DNA from: an uncultured Eggerthellaceae bacterium
GTDB lineage: Bacteria > Actinomycetota > Coriobacteriia > Coriobacteriales > Eggerthellaceae
Direction: 5' to 3'
Assembly (NCBI GenBank): GCA_947632575.1
Contig: CANRPV010000002.1
Coordinates: 1-35,207, forward strand
DNA length: 35,207 nt
Part shown: positions 8,427 to 15,403 of the stretch, piece after piece
Numbering within the stretch: the stretch's first letter is position 1
How the letters are laid out: every line of letters starts with the position of its first letter
Notes under the pieces: model-generated
The model's input: the letters and a program-made list of their open reading frames with translations, nothing else
Database searches by the model: none
What the model was told of the DNA's origin: nothing
Program-made: the position numbers and the translations under genes

Positions 8427-9988
8427 CCTATGAACACTTTTGCTTTCGCTATCCGGAGTCACCTTCTTGGGTGCTCGATTCGGTGAGCTTTTCGGTACCG
8501 GAGGGTTCATTTTGCCTTTTGACTGGTGCGACAGGCTCCGGAAAGACGACGCTTTTGCGGTCTGCTTGTCCGCAGCTGGCTCCTCATGGCTCACGGGAGG
8601 GAAAGATCCGACTCTTTAACGATCAGGTGGGCTTAGAGGCGTCGATGGCCTTGGGGACTTCAGTGGGTTTAGAGTCATCGATGGCCTTGGGGACTTCAGT
8701 GGGCTTTGTGGGGCAGGAGATAGAAGGTCAGATTCTGTCAGATGATGTTCAAGCGGAAATGGCATTTGGGATGGAGAATGAGGGTCTTCCTCGGGAGATC
8801 ATGGTTCGTCGTATTGCCGAGCTCTCGCAGTTTTTCGCTATGGAGTCTTGGCTTCATGTCCCTACCGCTGAGCTATCAGGAGGGCAGAAGGCGCTTCTCA
8901 ACCTTGTTTCGGTTCTGGCCATGGCGCCTCGGCTCCTGCTTCTCGATGAGCCTACTGCGGAGCTAGATCCCGTCGCGCGTACCAATTTCGTTCATGGACT
9001 GTTTCGGGTGAAGAACGATTTTGGTATAACCATCGTCGTAGCCACACACGAGCCGGAGGTATTCGCCGACTACGCTGATCTTCTCTTTGAGCTGAGGGAC
9101 CATTCAGTCCAAAGTCGCTCGCTGGAAGAGTTGAGACGGCACGCCCATAAGCCACTTATCCTGGAGACGTTTGAACAAGAGTCACCAAACCGAAGCTTGT
9201 TTGACGAAGAAGTGCATGGCAAAAAGCGGCGCTCTGATGATGCTGTCCCATTGAGCTCGGCACTTTCGCTCAAAGACGTCTTTTTCGCTTATCCCGATGG
9301 GGAAGATGATGTGCTTAAAGGGCTTTCTCTTAACGTCGCTTGTGGGAAGATCCATGCCATTGTGGGAGGTAACGGAGGCGGGAAGACGACGCTTCTGCGG
9401 CTTATGGCTAAAATCGCCAAGCCCGGGCGTGGAAAGGTCGTCAATAACCTGACTGATAACCAGTGTTATCTTCCGCAAGATCCCGAGGCGCTCTTTGTCT
9501 GCGATTCGGTGGAAGAGGAGCTTTTCGAATGGAGCGTCAAACCGCTGTCGGACATTTTGAGGGCGGCATCCCGCGAAGAGTCTTCGTTTCTTGAACCGTG
9601 GCTTGATGGGAACCTGCGGAAACGGCACCCCTTTGACCTCAGCAAAGGCGAGCGGCAAAAACTTGCGCTTGCCAAGCTTCTTACCGCCTCTCCTCAGCTG
9701 CTCTTTATGGATGAGCCGACGAAAAGTCTTGATAGCGTCGGGAAGGCCTTGGTGGGCAGACTGATGCGATCTCTTGCCGATCGAGGCATGACAATCGTGA
9801 TGGCAAGTCATGATTTGTCGTTTGTGGCCTGCGTGGCCGATCGGATTAGCCTCCTTTTCGACGGACAAATCGCCGTGACGCAGGCGCCTGAGGAGTTTTG
9901 TCGTGAGGCTCTCTTCTACCGACCTTATGAAGACGGTTTTACCAAGATTTGGAGCGAAGCTCATGAAGATGGCTTCAAAAAGATCTGA
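8399..9988 (+). CDS. ecfA: Fused double ATPase of the ECF transporter (EcfA-A')
   Basis: A 529-residue protein with two ABC ATPase domains in one chain. Domain 1 has Walker A GATGSGKT (about residue 43), signature LSGGQKALLNL, Walker B LLLLDEPTAELDP and H-loop VVATHEPE. Domain 2 has Walker A GGNGGGKT (about 323), signature LSKGERQKLAL, Walker B LLFMDEPTKSLD and H-loop MASHDLS. Both sites look competent. The start at 8399 overlaps ecfT by 28 nt. A 36-bp tandem duplication sits just before the first Q-loop and a 36-bp tail duplication at the C-terminus; both are listed separately. The ATPase energises uptake through EcfT and the S component encoded downstream. Confidence 0.92.
   Translation: MGALPLSALAYEHFCFRYPESPSWVLDSVSFSVPEGSFCLLTGATGSGKTTLLRSACPQLAPHGSREGKIRLFNDQVGLEASMALGTSVGLESSMALGTSVGFVGQEIEGQILSDDVQAEMAFGMENEGLPREIMVRRIAELSQFFAMESWLHVPTAELSGGQKALLNLVSVLAMAPRLLLLDEPTAELDPVARTNFVHGLFRVKNDFGITIVVATHEPEVFADYADLLFELRDHSVQSRSLEELRRHAHKPLILETFEQESPNRSLFDEEVHGKKRRSDDAVPLSSALSLKDVFFAYPDGEDDVLKGLSLNVACGKIHAIVGGNGGGKTTLLRLMAKIAKPGRGKVVNNLTDNQCYLPQDPEALFVCDSVEEELFEWSVKPLSDILRAASREESSFLEPWLDGNLRKRHPFDLSKGERQKLALAKLLTASPQLLFMDEPTKSLDSVGKALVGRLMRSLADRGMTIVMASHDLSFVACVADRISLLFDGQIAVTQAPEEFCREALFYRPYEDGFTKIWSEAHEDGFKKI
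8627..8698 (+). repeat. 36-bp in-frame tandem duplication inside ecfA
   Basis: 8627-8662 and 8663-8698 match at about 33 of 36 positions and add the repeat VGLEASMALGTS / VGLESSMALGTS between Walker A and the Q-loop (VGFVGQEIEGQ) of ATPase domain 1. A third partial copy (GTGGGCTTTG) follows. Confidence 0.9.
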
Positions 9989-9996
9989 AGCGAATA
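9925..9996 (+). repeat. 36-bp tail duplication spanning the ecfA stop codon
   Basis: 9925-9960 and 9961-9996 match at about 26 of the first 34 positions. They give the C-terminal repeat YEDGFTKIWSEA / HEDGFKKI-stop. The TGG of unit 1 lines up with the TGA stop of unit 2. Confidence 0.8.
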
Positions 9997-10057
9997 GGCG
10001 GTTCGTATAAAGATTGGGAATACGTACGTGCTAGCTTCGTGGTGTTGGGGTGCCTAG

Positions 10058-10759
10058 ATGCCGTTTCGACTAAAATATGAATGGCTTTGGGAGCTGCTGA
10101 TTCTCATCAGCGTGCCCGTCGCATTATGGGCATGCGCGGTCTATCACCTGGCTTCTTCTGCGCTCATCACGCTTTTAGTCTGTATAGCCGCTTTGATCAT
10201 CTTCTTCTTGGGCTACGAGGCTTCTCGACCCGCTTTAGGACAAATGCTTCCTACGGTGGTCCTAGGCACCCTCGCCGCGCTTGGCAGGCTGCTCTTTGCG
10301 GCATTTCCCAGCTTTAAACCAGTGAGCGCGATCTGTCTGATTGCGGGAGCGTTATTTGGACGCCGTAGCGGTTTTATGGTGGGTGCCCTCGGCGCACTTA
10401 TCTCCAATTTCTTTCTCGGACAGGGCCCTTGGACACCATGGCAGATGTATGCATGGGGGCTCATTGGCTATCTTGCCGGTCTGCTCGCTCAGAAAGATCT
10501 CTTTCGTCACCAGTGGGTGCTCTATGGTTACGGTTTCGCGAGTGCGTTTCTGTTCGGTTTCCTTTTAGACTGCTGGACACTGGTAGCCTTCGTGCAGCCG
10601 ATAACGCTGGCTGCTGTGATCACGGTCTTCGGTGGAAGCTTTCTCTTCAACCTCACGCATGGAGTGGCAACCGTTGTCTTTTTGCTCATTCTTTATGGGC
10701 CTTGGAGAAAAAAGCTCCAGCGGATAATCAAGAAATACCAGCTTATTGAGACGTCATAG
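10058..10759 (+). CDS. ECF transporter S component (substrate-binding membrane subunit), probably corrinoid-specific
   Basis: A 233-residue, six-to-seven-helix membrane protein. The central FGRRSGFMVGALGALISNFF segment followed by GQGPWTPWQM is characteristic of ECF S components (CbrT/CblT-like group). The specificity for cobalamin or its precursors is inferred from the riboswitch and the DUF4430 lipoprotein, not from this protein alone. It starts about 70 nt after ecfA and closes the operon. A basic C-terminal tail (RKKLQRIIKKY) follows the last helix. No clear terminator is seen after the gene. Confidence 0.85.
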   Translation: MPFRLKYEWLWELLILISVPVALWACAVYHLASSALITLLVCIAALIIFFLGYEASRPALGQMLPTVVLGTLAALGRLLFAAFPSFKPVSAICLIAGALFGRRSGFMVGALGALISNFFLGQGPWTPWQMYAWGLIGYLAGLLAQKDLFRHQWVLYGYGFASAFLFGFLLDCWTLVAFVQPITLAAVITVFGGSFLFNLTHGVATVVFLLILYGPWRKKLQRIIKKYQLIETS

Positions 10760-11256
10760 GTTTTAACGTCAAGAGTGGTTAATCCGCCGATGCGTTTGAT
10801 GTTCAGTCAGTTTTTGCACTTACTAAAGATGACCTGTTTACCGTCCCAATTCAAATCACGAACCTATTCTAAATGGGGGACACTTCCTTTGATTTTGGGA
10901 GCTATCTTCCTCTGCTATGCATTTATGCCCATGAAAGCCACTTATCGGTGATTTTGCCCGCTGTCAAGCAATAAAAAGAGCTTCAAGAAAGACATATCAC
11001 CTTGTCAGAGCACGTTTTTAATAAGATTTTTGAGGACGTTTTGAGACGGTGCTAATGTAAACGTTTCCGAGTAGTTTTCTTTTATGCTGCATAATTCCAG
11101 GTCAAAGTTTGACCAACAATCAGAATTCTACTGATCCAAAACGTTCATTTCGTAGAAAGCACGGCAGTCTCGACATTACCACTATGCCCACACATCACGT
11201 TTCGTGTCGTGACACCTACACCTAGGGCGTATCCCTAGAGCACGATTTGTGTTCAC
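10760..11256. other. A+T-richer interval without a convincing gene
   Basis: About 500 bp. It contains two consecutive open stretches in one frame separated by a single stop (10783-10869 and 10873-10974, the second starting with ATG and 33 codons long). It also holds the perfect palindrome GGTCAAAGTTTGACC at 11100-11114 and one member of a repeated block (11107-11158). Nothing here matches a family I recognise. Confidence 0.6.
11107..11158. repeat. Repeated block, copy A (partner at 11774-11844)
   Basis: GTTTGA, then TCAGAATT, CTG, TCCAAAA and finally CGTAGAAA occur in the same order here and at 11774-11844, with an extra ~20 nt before CGTAGAAA in the second copy. The two copies lie on either side of the double-glycine peptide gene, in direct orientation. 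Confidence 0.55.
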
Positions 11257-11295
11257 AAAAAACGGAACGAAGATTGTAGCCTCCGCTCCGTTTTT
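11257..11295 (-). terminator. Intrinsic terminator of the double-glycine peptide gene
   Basis: Read on the - strand, AAACGGAGCG and CGTTCCGTTT form a 10-bp stem with one G-U pair and are followed by a run of six T. It lies about 35 nt after the stop at 11328. Confidence 0.8.
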
Positions 11296-11327
11296 GGGCT
11301 TGCGATCTCACACGGTGGAGTTGGCTT

Positions 11328-11642
11328 TTAGAACGGGAAGCCGCGGATATTATAACCACCGTAGGATAATGGGTCTGGTACCGCCGAATACCACATAAAG
11401 TCTGGTGACCCAGATTTGATCCAGAAGTTCCTCGCCGCCATCTGCGCATCGCCTACGCCCCTTGAGCGCAGATAATCATCCATCGACATACCGTTGCCCT
11501 CGGCTGCATAGTCACGCTGGATATCATTTTCCATGGTGATGTCCCAGTCGATGCCCAAGTAGAACCCTCCGCCATTCACGTGAGCGAGTTCGTCATCGGA
11601 GAGCTTCTGCGGCTCGTTGATGTTCTTCTTGCTCTCGGACAC
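11328..11642 (-). CDS. Double-glycine-leader secreted peptide (bacteriocin/RiPP-like precursor), orphan
   Basis: A 104-residue protein. The N-terminal part contains LSDDELAHVNGG, the classic leader ending cleaved by C39-peptidase ABC exporters of bacteriocins and peptide pheromones. Cleavage after the first GG (residue 25) would release about 79 residues rich in Asp, Gly, Tyr, Trp and Met and with no cysteine, so it is not a lanthipeptide or disulfide-bonded bacteriocin. The GTG start at 11642 follows AAAGGAA at good spacing. The gene has its own terminator. No C39 exporter, immunity gene or modification enzyme is visible in this window, so it must use machinery elsewhere or be a relic. The leader is clear; whether the product is a toxin or a signal is unknown. 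Confidence 0.82.
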   Translation of the reverse strand: MSESKKNINEPQKLSDDELAHVNGGGFYLGIDWDITMENDIQRDYAAEGNGMSMDDYLRSRGVGDAQMAARNFWIKSGSPDFMWYSAVPDPLSYGGYNIRGFPF

Positions 11643-12101
11643 TTATAGTTCCTTTCGATTAGTTGTTTTCCTGTCCTTCAGTATCCATTATCCCTAAGAA
11701 TTCTTGTTGCAAGATGAAGACTCTTACGTGGACGTCTTTTTGCTGCGTTCGTTACAACTTACGTAGCATTCATGTTTGATTACCGGTCAGAATTTCGCTG
11801 CTCCAAAAAATGTTTCTCCGACCACCCATATTGTCTCTCGTAGAAACAGCCGGGATTGGGACGAGCGTGTGAAAGCGGTTTCATTGGGCAATTTGCCTAC
11901 GTTCGTATCGAGTTCCAGTGCGTTCATGACAGAGTTGCACATGGATTTGATAGTAAGGACTTTAACTTAGAGCAGAGCAGCGAGGATTAGAGCTCTTGAC
12001 GATTCATGCATGTGCCCTGAGCGTTTTAGAACAGTGTCATTTGCCTAAGCTCTAAAACTAATGATATCGATTATTTATAAATTATGATAGGAGGCACGAA
12101 A
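11643..12101. other. Mostly non-coding interval upstream of the double-glycine gene
   Basis: About 460 bp, A+T-rich. It holds copy B of the repeated block (11774-11844), which lies in a 64-codon TTG-started open frame (11776-11970) with no recognised domain. The promoter of the double-glycine gene must lie near 11660-11720 on the - strand, but I cannot place it with confidence. Near 12070, TATTTATAAATTATGAT resembles a promoter for the small ORF at 12102. Confidence 0.5.
11774..11844. repeat. Repeated block, copy B
   Basis: Partner of 11107-11158. Upstream of both copies TCTTTT(A)TGCTGC is also shared, so the related region is somewhat longer than marked. Copies are degenerate (roughly three quarters identical where aligned by eye). 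Confidence 0.5.
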
Positions 12102-12266
12102 ATGACCTTCCTTTGTGAGTTTGAAGTGTTCAGGGATGAAGATGGTTTTACCTTGCTTTATAGAGCTGAAAAACAGCCTAATCCGCACTCGTTGCGTCCC
12201 TGTTGCGTCCTAGCATTGGGAACGCACCTTAAAACCGAACAGGCTACCGACCAAAACGCAACCTGA
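12102..12266 (+). CDS. Short ORF, possibly the truncated start of a HicB-like antitoxin gene
   Basis: A 54-codon ORF whose ATG follows an ideal Shine-Dalgarno (AGGAGG, 7 nt spacing) and an A+T-rich promoter-like stretch. The first ~20 residues (MTFLCEFEVFRDEDGFTLLY) resemble the opening strand-turn-strand of HicB-type proteins. The remainder changes to low-complexity sequence and stops next to tRNA-Val, with no RNase-H-like core and no DNA-binding domain. This looks like a real 5' end fused to foreign or decayed sequence. The HicB resemblance is weak inference. Confidence 0.35.
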   Translation: MTFLCEFEVFRDEDGFTLLYRAEKQPNPHSLRPCCVLALGTHLKTEQATDQNAT

Positions 12267-12280
12267 ATAGCTCTTTTATA

Positions 12281-12355
12281 TGGTGGTCGGAGAGGGATTT
12301 GAACCCCCGACCTTGTGCTTGTAAGGCACCTGCGCTCCCGCTGCGCCATCCGACC
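12281..12355 (-). tRNA. tRNA-Val (anticodon UAC)
   Basis: On the - strand the acceptor GGTCGGA pairs with TCCGACC, the D arm is GCGC/GCGC, the anticodon loop is CTTACAA (TAC), and the T arm is GGGGG-TTCAAAT-CCCTC. The 3' CCA is encoded. One G-A mismatch closes the anticodon stem. Its 3' end faces the gene-poor 10.8-12.3 kb interval, a typical integration geometry, but no att duplication is seen. Confidence 0.95.
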
Positions 12356-12370
12356 ACTTCAGCATGAAAA

Positions 12371-12393
12371 ACGTACGAGAAGAGAAACGTACG
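12371..12393. repeat. Two ACGTACG repeats 16 nt apart, upstream of tRNA-Val
   Basis: AAACGTACG ends at 12377 and again at 12393. Each contains the CGTACG palindrome. It lies just upstream of the - strand tRNA gene and could be a regulatory site; function unknown. Confidence 0.4.
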
Positions 12394-12489
12394 TGACACG
12401 GCATTTTCCCACAGTTTTTAGGGTTTATCAACCAAAAGCCTTGTGATGTTGGCGACAGCGGGCTATTAGAATTGAATTAACGAATAGGT

Positions 12490-12519
12490 GAAATCAAATA
12501 TGCAATCAAATTTGATTTC
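12490..12519. promoter_or_regulatory. Perfect inverted repeat upstream of the uvrA-like gene, candidate operator
   Basis: GAAATCAAAT (12490-12499) and ATTTGATTTC (12510-12519) are exact inverted copies. The right half is part of a perfect 14-bp palindrome, AATCAAATTTGATT (12504-12517). It sits about 40 nt before the uvrA-like start. A regulator-binding site is likely from symmetry alone; no regulator gene is adjacent. Confidence 0.6.
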
Positions 12520-12556
12520 AACTTGCCGGTCTAACACTTGCAGGAAATGATGAATA

Positions 12557-15139
12557 GTGTCCAAGCTTGAAGCCGATAGTAAAAAACACGCAGAAACGAT
12601 TATGAACGCGGGAGATAAGAATGCACTAGACGTGCCGGACAACATCAAAATTCGAGGCGGTCGCGTGCATAACCTGAAGAACATCGACGTTGACATACCG
12701 CTTCACAAAATTGTGGGAATTGCAGGAGTTTCCGGCTCCGGGAAATCCTCGCTAGCGCTGGGTATTCTGTACGCGGAGGGTTCTCGTCGATATCTGGAGT
12801 CCCTTTCCACTTATACGCGGCGAAGAATGACTCAGGCAGAAAAGGCCCAGGTAGATGAGGTGCTCTATGTTCCGGCCGCTCTTGCGCTTCGCCAAAGACC
12901 CGGTGTCCCCGGCATTCGCAGCACCTTCGGCACGGGGACGGAACTGCTGAACAGTCTGCGTCTGATGTATTCGAGACTCGCCAGCCACCGCTGTCCGAAT
13001 GGCCATTACGTCGAGCCATCTCTCAATGTGGCAGCCGGCCTTCCTTTGCAATGCTCTGTCTGTGGAGAGAGCTTCTTCGCGCCAGGAGCGGAAGAACTGG
13101 CCTTTAACAGCCAAGGTGCTTGCAAAAAATGTGATGGTACGGGCATCGTCCGCATCGTGGACGAATCGACGTTGGTGCCGGATGAATCCCTTTCCATCGA
13201 CGAAGGCGCGGTCGCACCGTGGCAGACGCTGATGTGGTCTTTGATGAAGGATATCGCTCGCGAAATGGGCGTGCGTACCGATGTGCCGTTCCGCGATTTG
13301 ACCGAAAAAGAGCGGGATATCGTGTTTCATGGACCTGCCGTCAAGAAAAACATCATCTATCAGAACAAAACCAGCGGTGCCGCCGGCGATATGGATTTCA
13401 CCTACTTCAACGCCACCTATACCGTGGAAAACGCCCTTTCCAAAGTGAAGGACGAAAAGGGTATGAAGCGAGTGGAGAAATTCCTGCGGCAGGATGTTTG
13501 TCCTGATTGCGGTGGAACACGGCTCAGCGACGCGGCACGTGCTCCGCGGCTTCGGGGCATTTCACTGGCGCGGGCTTGCACCATGACGCTCTCCGATCTT
13601 ATGGAGTGGGTTGCTGGTGTTCCGGACTCTCTTCCTGAAGCGATGCGTCCCATGGCACAAAGCATCTGCGAGTCGTTTCAAAGCGCCGCCAAGCGTCTGA
13701 TTGACCTGGGGCTTTCCTATCTTACTTTGGATCGCGCCGCCTCTACGCTCTCTACGGGTGAGCGACAACGTATGCAACTAGCTCGTGCGGTGCGCAACCG
13801 TACCACTGGCGTTCTCTATGTTCTTGACGAACCTTCCATCGGTCTGCATCCGTCAAATCTCGAGGGACTCACCGGTGTGATGCATGATCTGGTGGCCGAT
13901 GGCAACTCGGTCGTGCTCGTGGATCACGATACTCACGTGCTTTCTGAGGCGGAGTGGCTCATTGAGCTGGGGCCGAAGGCTGGTGCAGATGGAGGCAGGA
14001 TAATCGCGCAAGGGCCAATTGCTCAGGTGGAGAACGATCCGATCTCGCGTATTGGTGATTTCCTGACAGGAAGAGCGACTATCCACAGCGGAAGACATAT
14101 CCCTACTGAGCAGATGTTTTCCCTCGGAACCATTCATCTGTCCACTTCGGAAATCCACACGGTAAAGCCACTGGAGGTGGACTTTCCGAAAGGGAGGCTG
14201 ATCGCGGTGACCGGCGTATCCGGTTCCGGAAAGACGACCATGGTCTTGGAGAGCCTTATCCCGGCCCTAGAAGCCACTATTCGAGGTAGTCAACTTCCAG
14301 ACCACGTAAAAGCCATCTCCGCCGACGGGATAGTACAGGTCAAGCTGATCGATGCCACGCCTATCGGTATTAACGTGCGATCCACGGTCGCCACTTATGC
14401 GGACATTCATGATGAACTGCGCAAAGTTTACGCAAAAACGGCAGATGCGAAGCAGCGAGGCTATAAAGCCGGCGATTTTTCCTACAACACCGGGAAGCTG
14501 AGGTGTCCCACCTGCGATGGCACGGGCACCATCAATCTCGATGTTCAGTTTTTGCCTGACGTGGAGATTCCCTGTCCTGATTGCGGAGGTTCCCGCTACG
14601 CGAAAGAGGCCAGTTTGATCTGGCGTGTGCCAAAAGAGGTAGGTAAGGCGACCACCCTTCCGGAACTCATGGATATGAGCATCGACGAGGCCCTCGTGGC
14701 GTGCGCTGATCTTTCGATCGTGGCGCGGCGACTCAGCGTCTTAAAGGAGCTCGGCCTTGGATATCTGTCGTTGGGAGAGGAGACACCGAGTCTTTCCGGT
14801 GGAGAGGCTCAGCGACTGAAGCTTGCCAGCGAGATGGGGCGTGGGCAAGCCGATACGGTATTCGTATTCGATGAGCCCACCATCGGTCTTCACCCGTTAG
14901 ATGTGGAGTCGCTTCTTCATGTATTCGAGCGCCTGATCGAACATGGGGCAACGGTTATCGTTATCGAACATGATTTGGACGTGATTAAAAACGCCGATTA
15001 TGTGATCGATATGGGTCCGGATGGCGGTATCCAAGGTGGACGAATCGTCGCGGCGGGCACGCCGGAGGAGATTTGCAAATCCAAGCAAAGCAAAACAGGG
15101 GCCTATCTTGCGCGCTCTATTGCAAAAGAGCAAAGATAA
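12557..15139 (+). CDS. UvrA paralogue lacking the UvrB-binding domain (UvrA2-like)
   Basis: An 860-residue twin-ABC ATPase of the UvrA family. Site 1 has Walker A GVSGSGKSS (about residue 57), signature LSTGERQRMQLARA and Walker B VLYVLDEPSIGLHP. Site 2 has Walker A GVSGSGKTT (about 553), signature LSGGEAQRLKLASE and VFVFDEPTIGLHP. Zinc-binding CxxC pairs CSVC/CKKC, CPDC and CPTC/CPDC are present. After RLMYSRLASHRCPNG the sequence goes almost directly to LQCSVCGESFF, so the ~110-residue UvrB-interaction domain of canonical UvrA is absent, as in UvrA2 proteins linked to tolerance of DNA-damaging compounds. The GTG at 12557 with AGGA upstream was chosen; ATG at 12602 is possible. It stands alone between tRNA-Val and the Tad locus. 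Confidence 0.9.
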   Translation: MSKLEADSKKHAETIMNAGDKNALDVPDNIKIRGGRVHNLKNIDVDIPLHKIVGIAGVSGSGKSSLALGILYAEGSRRYLESLSTYTRRRMTQAEKAQVDEVLYVPAALALRQRPGVPGIRSTFGTGTELLNSLRLMYSRLASHRCPNGHYVEPSLNVAAGLPLQCSVCGESFFAPGAEELAFNSQGACKKCDGTGIVRIVDESTLVPDESLSIDEGAVAPWQTLMWSLMKDIAREMGVRTDVPFRDLTEKERDIVFHGPAVKKNIIYQNKTSGAAGDMDFTYFNATYTVENALSKVKDEKGMKRVEKFLRQDVCPDCGGTRLSDAARAPRLRGISLARACTMTLSDLMEWVAGVPDSLPEAMRPMAQSICESFQSAAKRLIDLGLSYLTLDRAASTLSTGERQRMQLARAVRNRTTGVLYVLDEPSIGLHPSNLEGLTGVMHDLVADGNSVVLVDHDTHVLSEAEWLIELGPKAGADGGRIIAQGPIAQVENDPISRIGDFLTGRATIHSGRHIPTEQMFSLGTIHLSTSEIHTVKPLEVDFPKGRLIAVTGVSGSGKTTMVLESLIPALEATIRGSQLPDHVKAISADGIVQVKLIDATPIGINVRSTVATYADIHDELRKVYAKTADAKQRGYKAGDFSYNTGKLRCPTCDGTGTINLDVQFLPDVEIPCPDCGGSRYAKEASLIWRVPKEVGKATTLPELMDMSIDEALVACADLSIVARRLSVLKELGLGYLSLGEETPSLSGGEAQRLKLASEMGRGQADTVFVFDEPTIGLHPLDVESLLHVFERLIEHGATVIVIEHDLDVIKNADYVIDMGPDGGIQGGRIVAAGTPEEICKSKQSKTGAYLARSIAKEQR

Positions 15140-15403
15140 ACTGAGCGGCGAGCCTAGGTAAACTAACAAATCAAGATACCATAGCGAACCCAGATTTAGT
15201 GGGATCGCGCTGAGGTTTGCGCTCACGTCAAGCGTCTGATCCTAGACTCTTCTTCTGATGTTCTTTGATGAAATCACGGAATAATCCGGCAAGAATTTCG
15301 GTGTCTTTTGCAGTCTTTAAGTTGAGAGCAGACTGAACTAAGAAGCACGAATTTGCCTAGGTTCAAGTCCATTATTCGTCGTCAGACGAAGGACGGAGAG
15401 CCG
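15140..15403. other. Intergenic region before the Tad locus, with a possible coding relic
   Basis: About 260 bp. On the - strand, 15228-15356 is open for 42 codons and ends at a TGA. It reads protein-like (for example DTEILAGLFRDFIKEHQKKS) but has no start codon and is closed upstream by a stop. It may be the decayed 3' end of a lost gene. No terminator or promoter is clear. Confidence 0.35.

Noticed and set aside
12281-12355. attL-type duplication of the tRNA-Val 3' end
   Set aside because: I looked for a second copy of the tRNA 3' segment on the left side and saw none, so an integrated element cannot be bounded.
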